In this document: piece after piece, positions 1 to 10,884 of the stretch
Layout: the number at the start of each line of letters is the position of its first letter
How positions within the stretch are numbered: the first letter of the stretch is position 1
Source: Nilaparvata lugens
Taxonomy: Eukaryota; Arthropoda; Insecta; Hemiptera; Delphacidae
Assembly: GCF_014356525.2 (NCBI RefSeq)
Contig: NC_052517.1
Location: forward strand, 3,230,742 to 3,294,741
Direction: 5' to 3'
DNA length: 64,000 bases
Notes under the pieces: model-generated
What the model was told of the DNA's origin: nothing
The model's database searches: none
Seen by the model: only the letters and a program-made list of their open reading frames with translations
Position numbers and translations under genes: made by a program

Positions 1-269
1 GGCGATGGGCTGACCCCCCATCCCCGTAAAAACTCAATTGTTCAGAAACAATTAAATGAGCCTCGGATTGGTAACCGGAATAAAAGGAAAACATACAGGA
101 AAAGAAGTGACTTGAATTTTGGATTTGAAGACCAAGAGAGCGATGGGAGGATAGAGTGGCAAAGGACGCTAGGGAAATGCTACGTTTGAAGAGATGGAAA
201 GGTGCAGCAATGGATAGAGATGGCTGGAGGCAAAGTTTATTTGAGGCCAAAGCCCGATTTGGGCTGTAG
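1..269 (+). pseudogene. Internally deleted non-LTR retrotransposon (endonuclease start joined to RT end)
   Basis: The frame ending in the TAG at 267-269 reads RWEDRVAKDAREMLRLKRW and then GWRQSLFEAKARFGL. This is the typical C-terminal tail of endonuclease/reverse-transcriptase proteins of arthropod LINEs. The first ~120 bases read in another frame as a basic segment ending RKRSDLNFG. From memory, that is how the start of the endonuclease domain looks in such elements (LNFG followed by TWNVRTL). The endonuclease and polymerase core that should lie between are absent, so the two ends appear joined near position 125 and the frame is broken there by a TGA at 126-128. The element probably begins left of the window. 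It ends in a short GA run near 280-295. No protein is expected. The family call rests on motif memory only. Confidence 0.6.
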
Positions 270-567
270 CGCCATTGGAGAGAGAGAGAGAGATAAAATT
301 CAATCATTTTATTATTATTACATTGATTTATCAAAATAATTGGATAAATTATAAAAAAAAACTGTATGTTGTATTGGAATTCAATACTGCAGTTGTGGAA
401 AAAATTTTGTATGTAATTCGAGCATAAAGCTTCTTTATCGCACTCGTCAAAATTACTACGCTCCCCCACGTGTGGTAACTGTATTGACTCATGCGATAAA
501 GTCACGTTTCACGCTCTTAATACATAAATGACTATTCTCATAGCTTACAAATAATTTGGCGACTGTG
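270..567. other. AT-rich intergenic stretch
   Basis: A GA microsatellite is followed by AT-rich sequence with no credible reading frame. A slightly GC-richer patch around 440-520 is not recognised. Confidence 0.5.
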
Positions 568-642
568 ATTGATTGATTGATTATATGCCTTTATTAGGGT
601 GGAATTAGGACTCCTGGTCCTCTCTACCACACAACCCTAAAG
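568..642 (-). mobile_element. Repeat family B, short 3' end copy
   Basis: In minus orientation this reads as a stretch ending in AATAAAGGCATATAATC followed by (AATC)n. It carries the diagnostic text for 'GGACCAGGAGTCCTAATTCC'. A second, longer copy follows directly. The AATAAA signal and tandem tail suggest a retroposed 3' end. Confidence 0.7.
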
Positions 643-654
643 AGAGAGAGAGAG

Positions 655-868
655 AGAGATTGATTGATTATATGCCTTTATTAGGGCGGAATTAGGACTC
701 CTGGTCCTCTCTGCCACACAACCCTTTACAAAAGAAGACAAATTTACATAAGAACAGAAAAAAATAGATTACATATTATGTAATAAGATTACATAAGATT
801 AATATATAAGTAAATAAAACTATTAATCAAAATACAATAACATATAATAAAAGAGAATTTTAAACTTT
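655..868 (-). mobile_element. Repeat family B, longer 3' end copy
   Basis: This is the same family as the copy at 568-642, with about 150 bp more of the upstream body. It nearly matches 30051-30244 and the reverse complement of 42884-43078. The tail is (ATTG)n on the plus strand at its left edge. Confidence 0.75.
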
Positions 869-999
869 ATTTTTTATACAATTGGAAACAATATTTCAAA
901 TTCCACTAGATAAATCTATAGGAAAACCTATCAGAAATGAAGATCTAATCAAGTTACTGTGTGGAGTTGGAAAAGGATAAAGCTATCTGCTTTGTCTGC

Positions 1000-1064
1000 A
1001 GACAGACAAGGATAGCAACACCAATAATAATCAGGTGCTGACTTTATAACCTGCATCTCACTAT
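1000..1064. repeat. Fragment of MITE family T
   Basis: It contains 'GACAAGGATAGCAACACCAA' and ends in a degenerate 'ATCTCACTATAG' terminus shared with the full copies at 3738-3958 and 20228-20442. The other end is missing. Confidence 0.55.
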
Positions 1065-1942
1065 AGGGCTCATGCCAATATTATCCACGTCAAAGAAATA
1101 GGATTATGGCTGCTGTGATAATAAGTAAAGTTCAGTTTTTTTCCTTCAAACAACGCAAATCAAAGAGCTAGGAAGTCAGATCAAAGGAGTGACCAATTTG
1201 CTAAAGGCAGGGAGTTTTCCTCTTTGAAACATATTCGTAGCTAGGAACTCAAATAGAGAAACGAGAGAGCAAAGAAAAACAGGAAAAATCGGTCGGGAAA
1301 ACTCTTCAGTTTCAGACAGACTGTAATTGACGGAGTTTGCTAGTTTGGGTTTTCCGCTTTCATTTTCTTCTTTTCTTCTTCTTCTTCTTCTTCGTCTTCC
1401 TCTTCTTCTTCTTCTCCACGCTTTTTTCCCTTAGTCAGTGGTTTTTCACGTTCAAAAGATCACATTCATCTGATAGCTCTTATTTCGCTAATGATACAAC
1501 GTCGATACTGGTACAAGCGATGTATCTGTTCCTCTTTTTCCACTCTTCTTCTTCTTCTTCTCCTCTTTCTTTTTCTTCTTTCCCTTCTTCTCCTTCTTCT
1601 TCGGTTCACTGCCATCTTCTATCTCTCTCAGGATCTGAATCATTTTATCCTTCATGTTTTTCTCTCAATGAAAATATGTACATCCACTTCTAATCATTCG
1701 CTTTCCTCTCATCGATTATAAAGATTTCTAAATTTTCGTCTCATCAGTTGTGTCTTTCCTCACAAAACTGTGTCCTCCAGAACTTCAATTTTCTATTTAG
1801 TTTTTGCTGCAACTGCCTCTCTTTAATTCTTTCTTCTTCATCAGTTCTTGATGTTCTGCGTTATCTCTTAATTCTTAATCTAAAATCAGTTTGAGAGAAC
1901 GCTGAGAAACTCTAATTTCAAACACATCTTTCAATGAAAAAA
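1065..1942. other. Gene-free stretch with TTC-rich patches
   Basis: Pyrimidine-rich (TTC)n runs near 1370-1420 and 1545-1605 create low-complexity Phe/Ser frames that I do not regard as coding. The remainder is AT-rich with no recognised element. Confidence 0.5.
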
Positions 1943-2928
<986 letters not shown>

Positions 2929-3737
2929 AAATTCTAGTTCATCTGCAACGAGTTGTTTTAAAATAAACCTTCTCCATCTGAGCGTACACTCAGAAATCGA
3001 TCTACACTCTTCAGCTAACGGATTGAAGCCTTCAACGTTTCCTTGGAAAAGGACAAGGAAAGTAAAAACTCTCTCTAATGCAATCCAATGCACCTCTTTC
3101 CCGTTCTATCTTTTTTTCATTCTATCTCTTTCTATTCCCCACTCTTCTCAGTCATTCTTTCCATTCATCTCCCTCTTTCTCCTTCTCTGTTAATTGATTT
3201 AATTCTAAATGATTCATAGTTTCTATGATTTGGTTTTTACTTATCGATATTTTCAGTCTTAATTTTTTTCGCTTCGACATAATATTTCATTTAAATTTTC
3301 AACTTTCTTTTTTTTACGGTTAAGTGCTGAAGGGGTGGGTATCCTTGATCCCCTCTCTGAGAATGGACTTCTTAAGGTTCAAACTTCACCGTTTCATGTG
3401 AAAACATTACAGTAGTACCTCAACTTTTGCATTTTTCATCACTTTTCTTGCTCAATATTATTGTAGACTCTTCAGTTCAATATGATTCACCATGTCATTT
3501 TACTGGTACTGTGGTATTTATTTTTAACGCTAGAACGTAAGTTGAATTATGTTTTGTTAAACACATGAATAAAGGAATCTGAATCTGAATCTGAATCTGA
3601 ATCTCTCAAGGATTGTTTAACAGAGAGAAGTTTTTTTTTCTGTCTCTCTGATGCTCCTCCATGCGGACGTGACTTAGTCACTTGCATGGTAGAATATTTC
3701 TGTATATTATGTGAAATTTCTGCAAGTGCAAGAGAAC
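2929..3737. other. AT-rich stretch, no gene seen
   Basis: It holds a CT-rich segment near 3100-3190, a short GAATCT hexamer run at 3569-3604, and otherwise AT-rich sequence. I see no exon with splice sites. Confidence 0.4.
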
Positions 3738-3958
3738 CTATAGTGAGGTCCACGTTATAATGACAGTATTTGCTCAACTTTGGAATTGCTATCCTTGTCT
3801 ATCATTCGACAAAGCCGGTGGTACTATCCTTTTCTAGGTCCACAACGATGCCAATTATGTTTTTGTCAGTGTAGAAATATGATTAATTAATGCAGAGAAT
3901 CAGCATCGCTATTCTCCTATCTTTATCCACTGCCATTATAACGTGGACCTCACTATAG
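3738..3958. mobile_element. MITE family T, complete copy 1
   Basis: Both ends carry the inverted terminal sequence TATAGTGAGGTCCACGTTAT, giving a ~220 bp non-coding element with TIRs of about 30 bp. The interior includes 'GTCCACAACGATGCCAATTA'. Related complete copies lie at 20228-20442 and 25337-25554. TA at each edge could be a TA target duplication. Confidence 0.85.
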
Positions 3959-4111
3959 AGTCCTAACTCTGCCCCCAATAAAGGCATAGACTAAGTAAAC
4001 ATTATATTTGTTCGGTTAGATCTGGTTGGATTTTGCATGGTAAGACAAATTATTCTATTCAATTAGATACCATTGTATCTCTTCTCTCGCTCTCTCTCTC
4101 TCTCTTCCATC

Positions 4112-4321
4112 TATGTAGATGCATAACAATATAATTATCTATAGTTATTATATTACAAATTACTTTTTCATATAATATACAGTTCAATAATTATTTTCTT
4201 AGTCTATATTATGTAAATTCATCTATAATTTTGCTGTATTGTAAGCTATTGTATATTAGTGTATAAGCCAGTATATATTGTGATCTACATAAATAAAGTA
4301 CTCAATCAATCAATCAATCAA
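4112..4321 (+). mobile_element. Repeat family A (CAAT-tailed), 5'-truncated copy
   Basis: It starts inside the family body at 'ATGTAGATGCATAACAAT' and ends with AATAAAGTACTCAATCAATC and four more tail units. See 42572-42861 for a fuller copy. Confidence 0.8.
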
Positions 4322-4768
4322 TCTCTATCTCTCTCAAATCTCTTCTTCTCCATCTAACTCACATCTCTCTCCACATCTCAGTTACTTGCAAACATCAGTA
4401 CAAAGTCAGTACCCCTAGTGGATGAATGAAGACATCCATTGCAAGAGACGTCTGTAATAAAAGTCTTTTATAGCCAACCTCAGCAGCTTTGCCTGAAAAA
4501 CGAATCTAAAAAAGCTGCAGCAACCTCCCACTCTCTCTTTTTATCTTTCTACTCTTTTTAGTAGGTAGTGTATGTTCTACTCTTTTCAACGTATCGGGTT
4601 CTCTTCTAAAGAGTGTAGCAATGTACTTTCAGATCCACTGGGAAAAGAACTATAATCCACTCTTTTTAGCGTATTGGCTTCTCTTCTAAAGAGAACTTGA
4701 TTTATATGTTGTATATTAGAATATAACATGATTTATAAATAATTGAATATATAATTCAAATTTTATAA

Positions 4769-5166
4769 TATATTGGGGGTATTAAAAATGTTGTTTTAGC
4801 CAGCTAAAGTGCCATTTGATAACTCTGGATTGTGAACCATCTGGAACCATCTGCTATTAGCTAACTGCAGTAGCGATCCAAGCGGATAATTTGTGTAACT
4901 AAGTTTAATTTGTGTAACTTTGCGGATAATTTGTGTAACTAAAGTTTATTATATCTCAAAAGTAAGATTATAAACATATGACTGCCGTTTTAACAGAGAT
5001 TACTACAGTTAGTGGACTCAAACCTGCGCTATCTGCTATCTCGTCTGTTAATTTTTTTCTAACGTACCACTATAGCATTGAGTTAACACAGACTTAGCAA
5101 ATAGCTGGAGATAGCGGATAGCTCGACTTAGCCAGCTAACTCCAACATTGTGAATACCCCCTATTG
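4769..5166. mobile_element. Putative MITE with GGGGGTATT...AATACCCCC ends
   Basis: The left end 'GGGGGTATTAAAAATGTTG' and the right end 'CAACATTGTGAATACCCCC' are imperfect inverted repeats of about 35 bp, extending to AGCCAGCTAA/TTAGCCAGCT. Inside, TAATTTGTGTAACT is repeated three times near 4885-4945. No coding potential. Confidence 0.55.
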
Positions 5167-5289
5167 TGAACAACATGTGAAGATTAGAAAAGGATAACAG
5201 AACAAAATTTATAACGTTGTAGATCAAAAAATGGATGGATTAGGAAAAAAGGCTAAAAGAATAGTTTGGAAGAGAAGAGTAGAGTAAGT

Positions 5290-5415
5290 GGTAGAAGAAG
5301 AAGAAGAAGAAGAAGTAGAAGAAGTAGAAGAAGTAGAAGAAGTAGAAGAAGTAGAAGAAGTAGAAGAAGTCGAAGAAGTAGAAGAAGTAGAAGAAGACTA
5401 AGAAGAAGAAGAATA
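5290..5415. repeat. (GAA)n/(GAAGTA)n microsatellite
   Basis: Purine repeat dominated by the hexamer GAAGTA. It yields a Phe/Tyr-rich frame on the minus strand that is not a gene. Confidence 0.9.
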
Positions 5416-5449
5416 GGAAGAGGAAGTGAAAGATAAAGATGAGTAGCAA

Positions 5450-5751
5450 CCTTAGACCAGTTATAGAATAGACACGGCTCATTGTATATTCATATAGAAA
5501 GTCGATGAAGCCAACATCTACTGCCAAATCCACCCATCTTGACATCACAACAGTGACGTTACGCATCGTAAAGAAATAATTCTAGAAAACTTTTCAGTTT
5601 GTTGTGTAAGTGTTTGTGGTGTGTAACTTACATTGTTGTTGAACAATGCATTGTTGTTAGCTTGGTTGTGACGTCAAGATGGGTGGATTTGGCAGTAGAT
5701 GTTGGCTTCAGAGGCTAGACTTCCCAACGTGTCTATTCTATAACTGGTCTA
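5450..5751. mobile_element. Foldback element with ~90-bp inverted arms
   Basis: The left arm (5450-5548) and the right arm (5667-5751) are reverse complements, for example 'CTTAGACCAGTTATAGAATA' against 'TATTCTATAACTGGTCTAAG'. The right arm has a small insertion around 5710-5725. The ~120 bp spacer is non-coding. Target duplications are not evident. Confidence 0.75.
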
Positions 5752-6208
5752 AGGTAGCAACAGATACAGTACATCGCTTTTATTGACGCTGTATTGTTGA
5801 AACAGAATGTACAGATCATTAAGAGAGGAAAAAAAGGACGTCTAAAAGAAGAAGAAGTAAAAATGAAGTAGATGAGGGAGAATAGAAAAAGGGGAGGAAG
5901 AAGAACAAGAAGAACGATGGAATTCTGCTCTTTACCATCTCCAGCATGGAACACAAAGCGACAGTTTTATCTCTGACCACTTTTCATTTTGATCTTTATT
6001 AAATTACGGTTCACACCCTCCTTCCTCCTCCTCCTCATTCTCCTCCTCTTCCTCCTCCTCCTCCTCCTCATCATTCCCCTCCTCATCCTTCTCCTTGTCC
6101 AACTCCTCTTCCTCTTTCTCTGTCTCCTCCACTAACAACCACTCCATCAATTCCACCTCTTAATCCTCCTCCTCCTCTTCCTCCTCCTCCCACTCCTCCT
6201 CCTACTCT

Positions 6209-6239
<31 letters not shown>

Positions 6240-6507
6240 CCACTCTTGTTATTCCCTGGACACTCTTGTCAAACAGTTGTCCCTTGTTCCCCTAGAATTG
6301 CATTTTATTCCTTCCGCTTTTTAATTCTCCCTGACTGCCAGTTTTATGTTCCCACTACAGAGTTCAGATGTCGGCGCGGATTAGGATGTTTTTGGATGGG
6401 AAACTGGATACATTTTTCCTTTGTTTTCAACTCATGGAGTTTTCGTAGTTATTTCGAGTCACTTGTATTTGTTCAATCATTTTTCCAAATGATTTTGTTG
6501 TATTCAA
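5752..6507. other. CTC/CAT-rich low-complexity stretch
   Basis: 6015-6240 is (CTC)n-rich and ends in a (CAT)n run at 6208-6236. The open frames here show no recognisable domain. Confidence 0.5.
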
Positions 6508-6555
6508 CAACTTATTATAGGAATTAATTATTATTATTGAACGAAAATCCAAATT

Positions 6556-7335
6556 CATCATCATCTTCACTTCAGGGATATGGTTTATTAATGAACCTGT
6601 TCCGATACCCATCTCTTTCTTGGTCTCCCTACATCTCTTTTTCCTGTAGGTCTATAGTTTTTGACTACAACGGGAATTCTTCCAGGTGGCATTCTATCCA
6701 AATGACTGCACCAGTTTCGTCTATTTTGAATAATTCTTTCATGTAGAGGAGCAACCAATAAACCCTGTCTTATATCAGTGTTTCTTATTCTATAAACCCT
6801 AGTGCAGCCAAATACACACCTTAGAAACCTCATTTCTGCAGCTTGGATTCGACTGTTCATTCTATGTGTGTGAATCCAATTCTCACTTCCATATAGGAGA
6901 GTCGGAACTGCAATGGTATTATAGAATTTTATTCTGGTTTCTTGTCTTGATTTATTTTTGAGGTTTCTATGTATAGTGCCACATATTTTCTGAAACTTTG
7001 AAATTTTATTGTATACATCAATATCTGTATCATATGTTACATCATTACCAAGATAGTTGAAATTTTTCACTTGTTCTATTAATTTTCCGTTCAATTCTAT
7101 TTTGGTTCTAATTGGATATTTTCCTTTGAATGCCATTGATTTGGTTTTTATAACTGATATTCTCAAATTGTAATTTTCAGCAACTCTGTCCAACATGAAA
7201 ACTGATTTTTGTAAGGAATCTTCATTTATCTGAATTATTACTAAGTCATCTGCATACATAATTGAATTTACAAAACTATGGGTTGAGAGCTGTAAACCTG
7301 AGTCCACTAAAGTTCTCCATCTCAAGAAAATCTTG
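6556..7335 (-). mobile_element. 5'-truncated non-LTR retrotransposon with 13-bp target duplication
   Basis: The element lies between two copies of GAAAATCCAAATT (6543-6555 and 7336-7348), a clean 13-bp target duplication. Its minus-strand 3' end is a short (GAT)n tail next to 6556. Only the last third of the reverse-transcriptase frame survives, which is the usual result of incomplete reverse transcription. The target is the left arm of the palindromic SINE at 6508-7980, so this insertion is younger than that unit. Confidence 0.85.
6588..7325 (-). pseudogene. C-terminal part of LINE endonuclease/reverse transcriptase
   Basis: The 245-residue open frame begins inside the reverse-transcriptase domain. 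The catalytic box MYADDLVI is at residues 23-30. It is followed by KTKSM near 60, the 'YLG' connection segment near 91, LLYGSENW near 144, and the terminal RPTGKRDVGRPRKRW near 225-240. Full-length proteins of this kind are roughly 900-1000 residues with an N-terminal endonuclease, so about three quarters is missing. The frame has no start codon of its own because the 5' truncation lies ten bases upstream. The surviving part has no stop or frameshift, which suggests a fairly recent insertion. It is not expected to be active. Confidence 0.85.
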
Positions 7336-7587
7336 GAAAATCCAAATTAAATGCTGTAATTCACCCCGAAGACTTCTGCTACTGCAAATATTGACAACAG
7401 GGGAAACAGCTAGATGGAAATTCGATGAGCGCTACTATTCAAAAATTATTTGTCAGCCCGGGAATCGAACCCAGTACCTCCAAATTAATTGCTGTAAATC
7501 ACCCTGAAGACTTGTGCTACTGCAAATATTGACAACAGGGTAAACAGCAAGATGGAAAATCGATGAGCGCTACTATTCAAAAATTAT

Positions 7588-7651
7588 TTGTCAGCCCGGG
7601 AATCGAACCCATTGCTGGTCAGGAATGCTTACCCTTACACCAAACTGACAA
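7588..7651 (-). repeat. tRNA-like head of SINE (shortened)
   Basis: The minus-strand sequence carries the A-box-like TGGTGTAAGGG and the B box GGTTCGATTCC. It is about 11 nt shorter than the other heads, with the anticodon-arm region deleted. Confidence 0.65.
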
Positions 7652-7722
7652 TCTCTGGATAGCAGCGCTCATTTTATACAAAACTGCTGGCCGCTTTGTA
7701 TAATAGCGCTGCTATCCAGAGA

Positions 7723-7797
7723 TTGTCAGTTTGGTGTAAGGGTAAGCATTCCTGAACGGCAGTTAGGAGGTACTGGGTTCGATTCCAGGGCTGACAA
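7723..7797 (+). repeat. tRNA-like head of SINE, 75 nt
   Basis: The ends TTGTCAG and CTGACAA can form a 7-bp acceptor-like stem. TGGTGTAAGGG matches a pol III A box and GGTTCGATTCC is a perfect B box. The T arm has one mismatch in this copy (CTGGG/CCAGG). The anticodon arm does not fold well, so this is a tRNA-derived SINE head and not a working tRNA gene. Confidence 0.7.
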
Positions 7798-8105
7798 ATA
7801 ATTTTTGAATAGTAGCGCTCATCGAATCTCCATCTAGCTGTTTACCCTGTTGTCAATATTTGCAGTAGCAGAAGTCTTCGGGGTGAATTACAGCATTCAA
7901 TTTGGGGTTCCGTTTAATAATAATAATTAATTAGCATTTGAATAATAGCAATATCTCAGTAATTTCCAACTTATTATAGGCATTGTAAGCGATTGACTTG
8001 TATTTTGCTGTATTCAAGAACTGATTGCTGGGTTCCATTTTCATAAATGTTTTTTACTTTCCAAAAAAATTTAAGGTACCCTAATTTCATGTTTTCTATA
8101 CGTTT

Positions 8106-8924
8106 CATTACTTTCCTATTACCCTATTACCATAGGTAAGGAAAGTATTGCTTTCCAAAAAAATTAAAGGTACCCGAATTTCTAAATTTCTATACGTTTC
8201 AAGGTCCCCTGAGTCCAAAAATTGGTTTTTGGGTATTGTTGTGTATGTGTGTGTGTATGAGTGTATGTGCGTCTGTGTACACGATATCTCATCTCCCAAT
8301 TAACGGAATGACTTGAAATTTGGAACGTAAGGTACTTACAGTATAAGGATCCGACACGAACAATTTCGATCAAATGCAATTCAAGATGGCGTATAAAATG
8401 GTGAAAATGTTGTCAAAACAGGGTTTTTCGCGATTTTCTCGAAAACGGCTCCAACGATTCTGATTATACCTGGAATAGTCATCGACTAAGCTCTATCAAC
8501 TGCCACAAGTCCCATATCTGTAAAAATTTCAGGAGTTCCGCCCCATCTATGCAAAGTTTGATTTTAGATTCCTAATTATCAAGCTCCAGATACAATTTAA
8601 ACAAAAAATTTCGAGTAAAATAGATTGAGCATGAGAATCTCTACAATTAATGTTCAGTAACATTTTCACCTAAAATTTAAAATAAACTCGAAAATCTAGA
8701 AGGTGTGATTATCCAATTATTGCAAACTATTGGCAACTGTTGTTTCTATTAAATGATTCACTATGAAGAGATAGCAGACCTCGTGTGTCTCCAGCGTTAT
8801 TACCCTGTCACCAGCTGGCTCAAATCTTTGAATAGTAGACTTGAGATGCGCGGGAACACTAGCGTCAGGTGATCAATTTTCATAACGGAAAGGAAAGTTG
8901 TGTGAGTGCGCCACACCAGATTTT
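8106..8924 (+). mobile_element. Repeat family K, copy 2
   Basis: A full-length ~820 bp copy with the ACTTTCC hairpin end on the left and GGAAAGTTGTGTGAGTGCGC on the right. Its TG tract is only about 15 bp (near 8240-8262). A short fragment of the same end precedes it at 8050-8105. Confidence 0.7.
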
Positions 8925-9221
8925 TGAGAAAGTGTTCAAGTAATAATGGTTGTGTATGGTGAAATTTCGGATTATCAGTGGAAATTATAGGAGGGCATTG
9001 TTACCACTTCTCCATTCTCACCACCTTCTCATCACCGTAGCTTGGATTTAAGCTATAATGATGTGATTGTTGATTTTTATTAATAACAAGCAGTGCTCCT
9101 CAATGGTCTAATTAAAAACTTGACAAACTGAGAACTTGTCCTACTGGAATCTTGGAGAATTTTAAATAAGCTTATATCATCCTCGCTAAATTAAGAATGT
9201 ATATGCAAAATCTCAAGTTAA
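8925..9221. other. AT-rich stretch, no gene seen
   Basis: I see neither a repeat present elsewhere in the window nor coding features. Confidence 0.4.
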
Positions 9222-9965
9222 TTGACCGAGCGAAGTGAGGTCTAAGATTCAAGTCGACGGTTTGGCATTTCTCTTAATGTTTAAATGTTTTTATGTTGCG
9301 CATTTACGGCGAAACGCAGTAACAGATTTTCATGAAATTTGACAGGTATGTTCCTTTTTTAATTGCGCGTCGACGTATATACAAGGTTTTTGGAAATTTT
9401 GCATTTTGGCATTTCTCTTAATGTTTAAATGTTTATATGTTGTGCGCATTTACGGCGAAACGCGGTAATAGATTTTTATGAAATTTGACAGGTATGTTCC
9501 TTTTTTTAATTGCGCGTCGACGTATATACAAGGTTTTTGGAAACTTTGCATTTCAAGGATAATATAAAAGGAAAAAGGAAACTCCTTCATACGCCAATAT
9601 TAGAGTAAAAATCAGACTATAGAATTATTCATCATAAATCAGCTGACAAGTGATTACACAGATGTGTGGAGAAGCCAGTCTATTGCTGTATTTCCATAAG
9701 GTCTATAGTTTCAAACTTGTGAATGAAAATACTGCGTGAGGTCTACTGTTCACAGAACTACTAGTATAAAAGGAAAAAGGAGCCTCCTTCATACGCCAAT
9801 ATTAGAGTAAAAATCAGACTATAGAATTATTCATCATAAATCAGCTGACAAATGATTATACAGATGTGTGGGGAAGCCAGTCTATTGCTTTATTTCCATA
9901 AGGTCTATAGTTTCAAACTTGTGAATGAAAATACTGCGTGAGGTCTACTGTTCACAGAACTACTA
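9222..9965 (+). mobile_element. Repeat family C, internally duplicated copy
   Basis: It begins TTGACCGAGCGAAGTGAGGT and ends GTTCACAGAACTACTAG. Two internal blocks are each present twice in tandem: the 'GGCATTTCTCTTAATGTTTA' block (about 9264-9550) and the 'GGAAAAAGGA' block (about 9562-9965). Single-block copies lie at 19138-19547, 42031-42437 and 53371-53940. Non-coding; class unknown. Confidence 0.7.
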
Positions 9966-10194
9966 GTTAGTTGAGTAGTTGAGAAGTGATTCATGAATTT
10001 TCTATCCCGTACGTGTATAAACCAGTTCTTTCCTTTATTATAGTAAAGATAATCTATTCTATATTACATATCTTTCATTCGTTACAAATATACATTTCTC
10101 ATGGTTCAATAATAAATCATAATAATTGAGATGAAATATTTTGTTAGTTCATCTTATTTCTTCATAGCTTTCAAATGATTGCGGATTTTGAAAA

Positions 10195-10884
10195 GGATAG
10201 CAACACCAATGATAATCAAACAATGCCATTATAACGTGGACCTCACTAAAGCAATTAGTGTTCGACAGTATGATACAGTATCATCTCAACTTGATACACA
10301 ACACCATTATTTGATACAGCACAGGATAGAGCTATCTGCTTTGTGGAATGATAGCAAATGTCAATCAAATACTGCCATTATAACGTGGACCTCACTAAAG
10401 CAATTAGTGTTCGACAGTATGTTACAGTATCATCTCAACTTGATACACAACACCATAATTTGATACAGCACAGGATAGAGCTATCTGCTTTGTGGAATGA
10501 TAGCAAATGTCAATCAAAAACTGCCATTATAACGTGGACCTCACTAAAGCAATTAGTGTTCGACAGTATGATACAGTATCATCTCAACTTGATACACAAC
10601 ACCATAATTTGATACAGCACAGGATAGAGCTTTCTGCTTTGTGGAATGATAGCAATATCAATGTTAATTAAATACTGCCATTAAAACCTGGACCTCACTA
10701 TAGAACAAGAACAACCACAACATGATTCAGTATCAACACAATATGATACAGTATCATCTCAACTTGATACACAACACCATAATTTGATACAGCACAGGAT
10801 AGAGCTATCTGCTTTGTCGAATGATAGACAAGGATAGCAACACCAATGTTAATCAAATACTGCCATTATAACGTGGACCTCACT
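10195..10884. repeat. Tandem array of ~150-bp units related to MITE family T
   Basis: About four and a half units, each containing CCATTATAACGTGGACCTCA, a GATACAGTATCATCTCAACT segment and 'GATAGAGCTATCTGCTTTGT'. The spacing of the first motif is about 148, 151, 155 and 184 bp. The long frames running through it only reflect the period and are not genes. A larger array in reverse orientation lies at 56824-58405. Confidence 0.9.

Larger units (their letters stand above)
6508..7980. mobile_element. Palindromic tRNA-derived SINE unit with 14-bp target duplication, split by a LINE
   Basis: CAACTTATTATAGG occurs at 6508-6521 and again at 7967-7980, flanking the whole unit as a 14-bp direct repeat. 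Without the LINE insertion (6556-7335) the unit is about 650 bp. It consists of two copies of one sequence head to head. Each runs from a tRNA-like head outward through 'GCGCTCATCGAATTTCCATC' and 'TTCGGGGTGAATTACAGC' to AAATCC/GGATTT ends. A target duplication of this length points to target-primed reverse transcription, not cut-and-paste movement. The left half also contains a partial internal duplication at about 7449-7560. Confidence 0.7.

Noticed and set aside
3569..3604. CRISPR-like regular repeats
   Set aside because: It is a simple GAATCT hexamer run; no spacers, and the window is eukaryotic.
7588..7797. Functional tRNA genes at the SINE heads
   Set aside because: Acceptor-like ends and B box are good, but the anticodon arm does not fold to a normal 5-bp stem with a 7-base loop and copies are part of a repeated unit.
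10179..10612. Two similar frames of 84-94 codons
   Set aside because: They repeat because the ~150-bp tandem unit happens to be open; the unit is related to a non-coding MITE.
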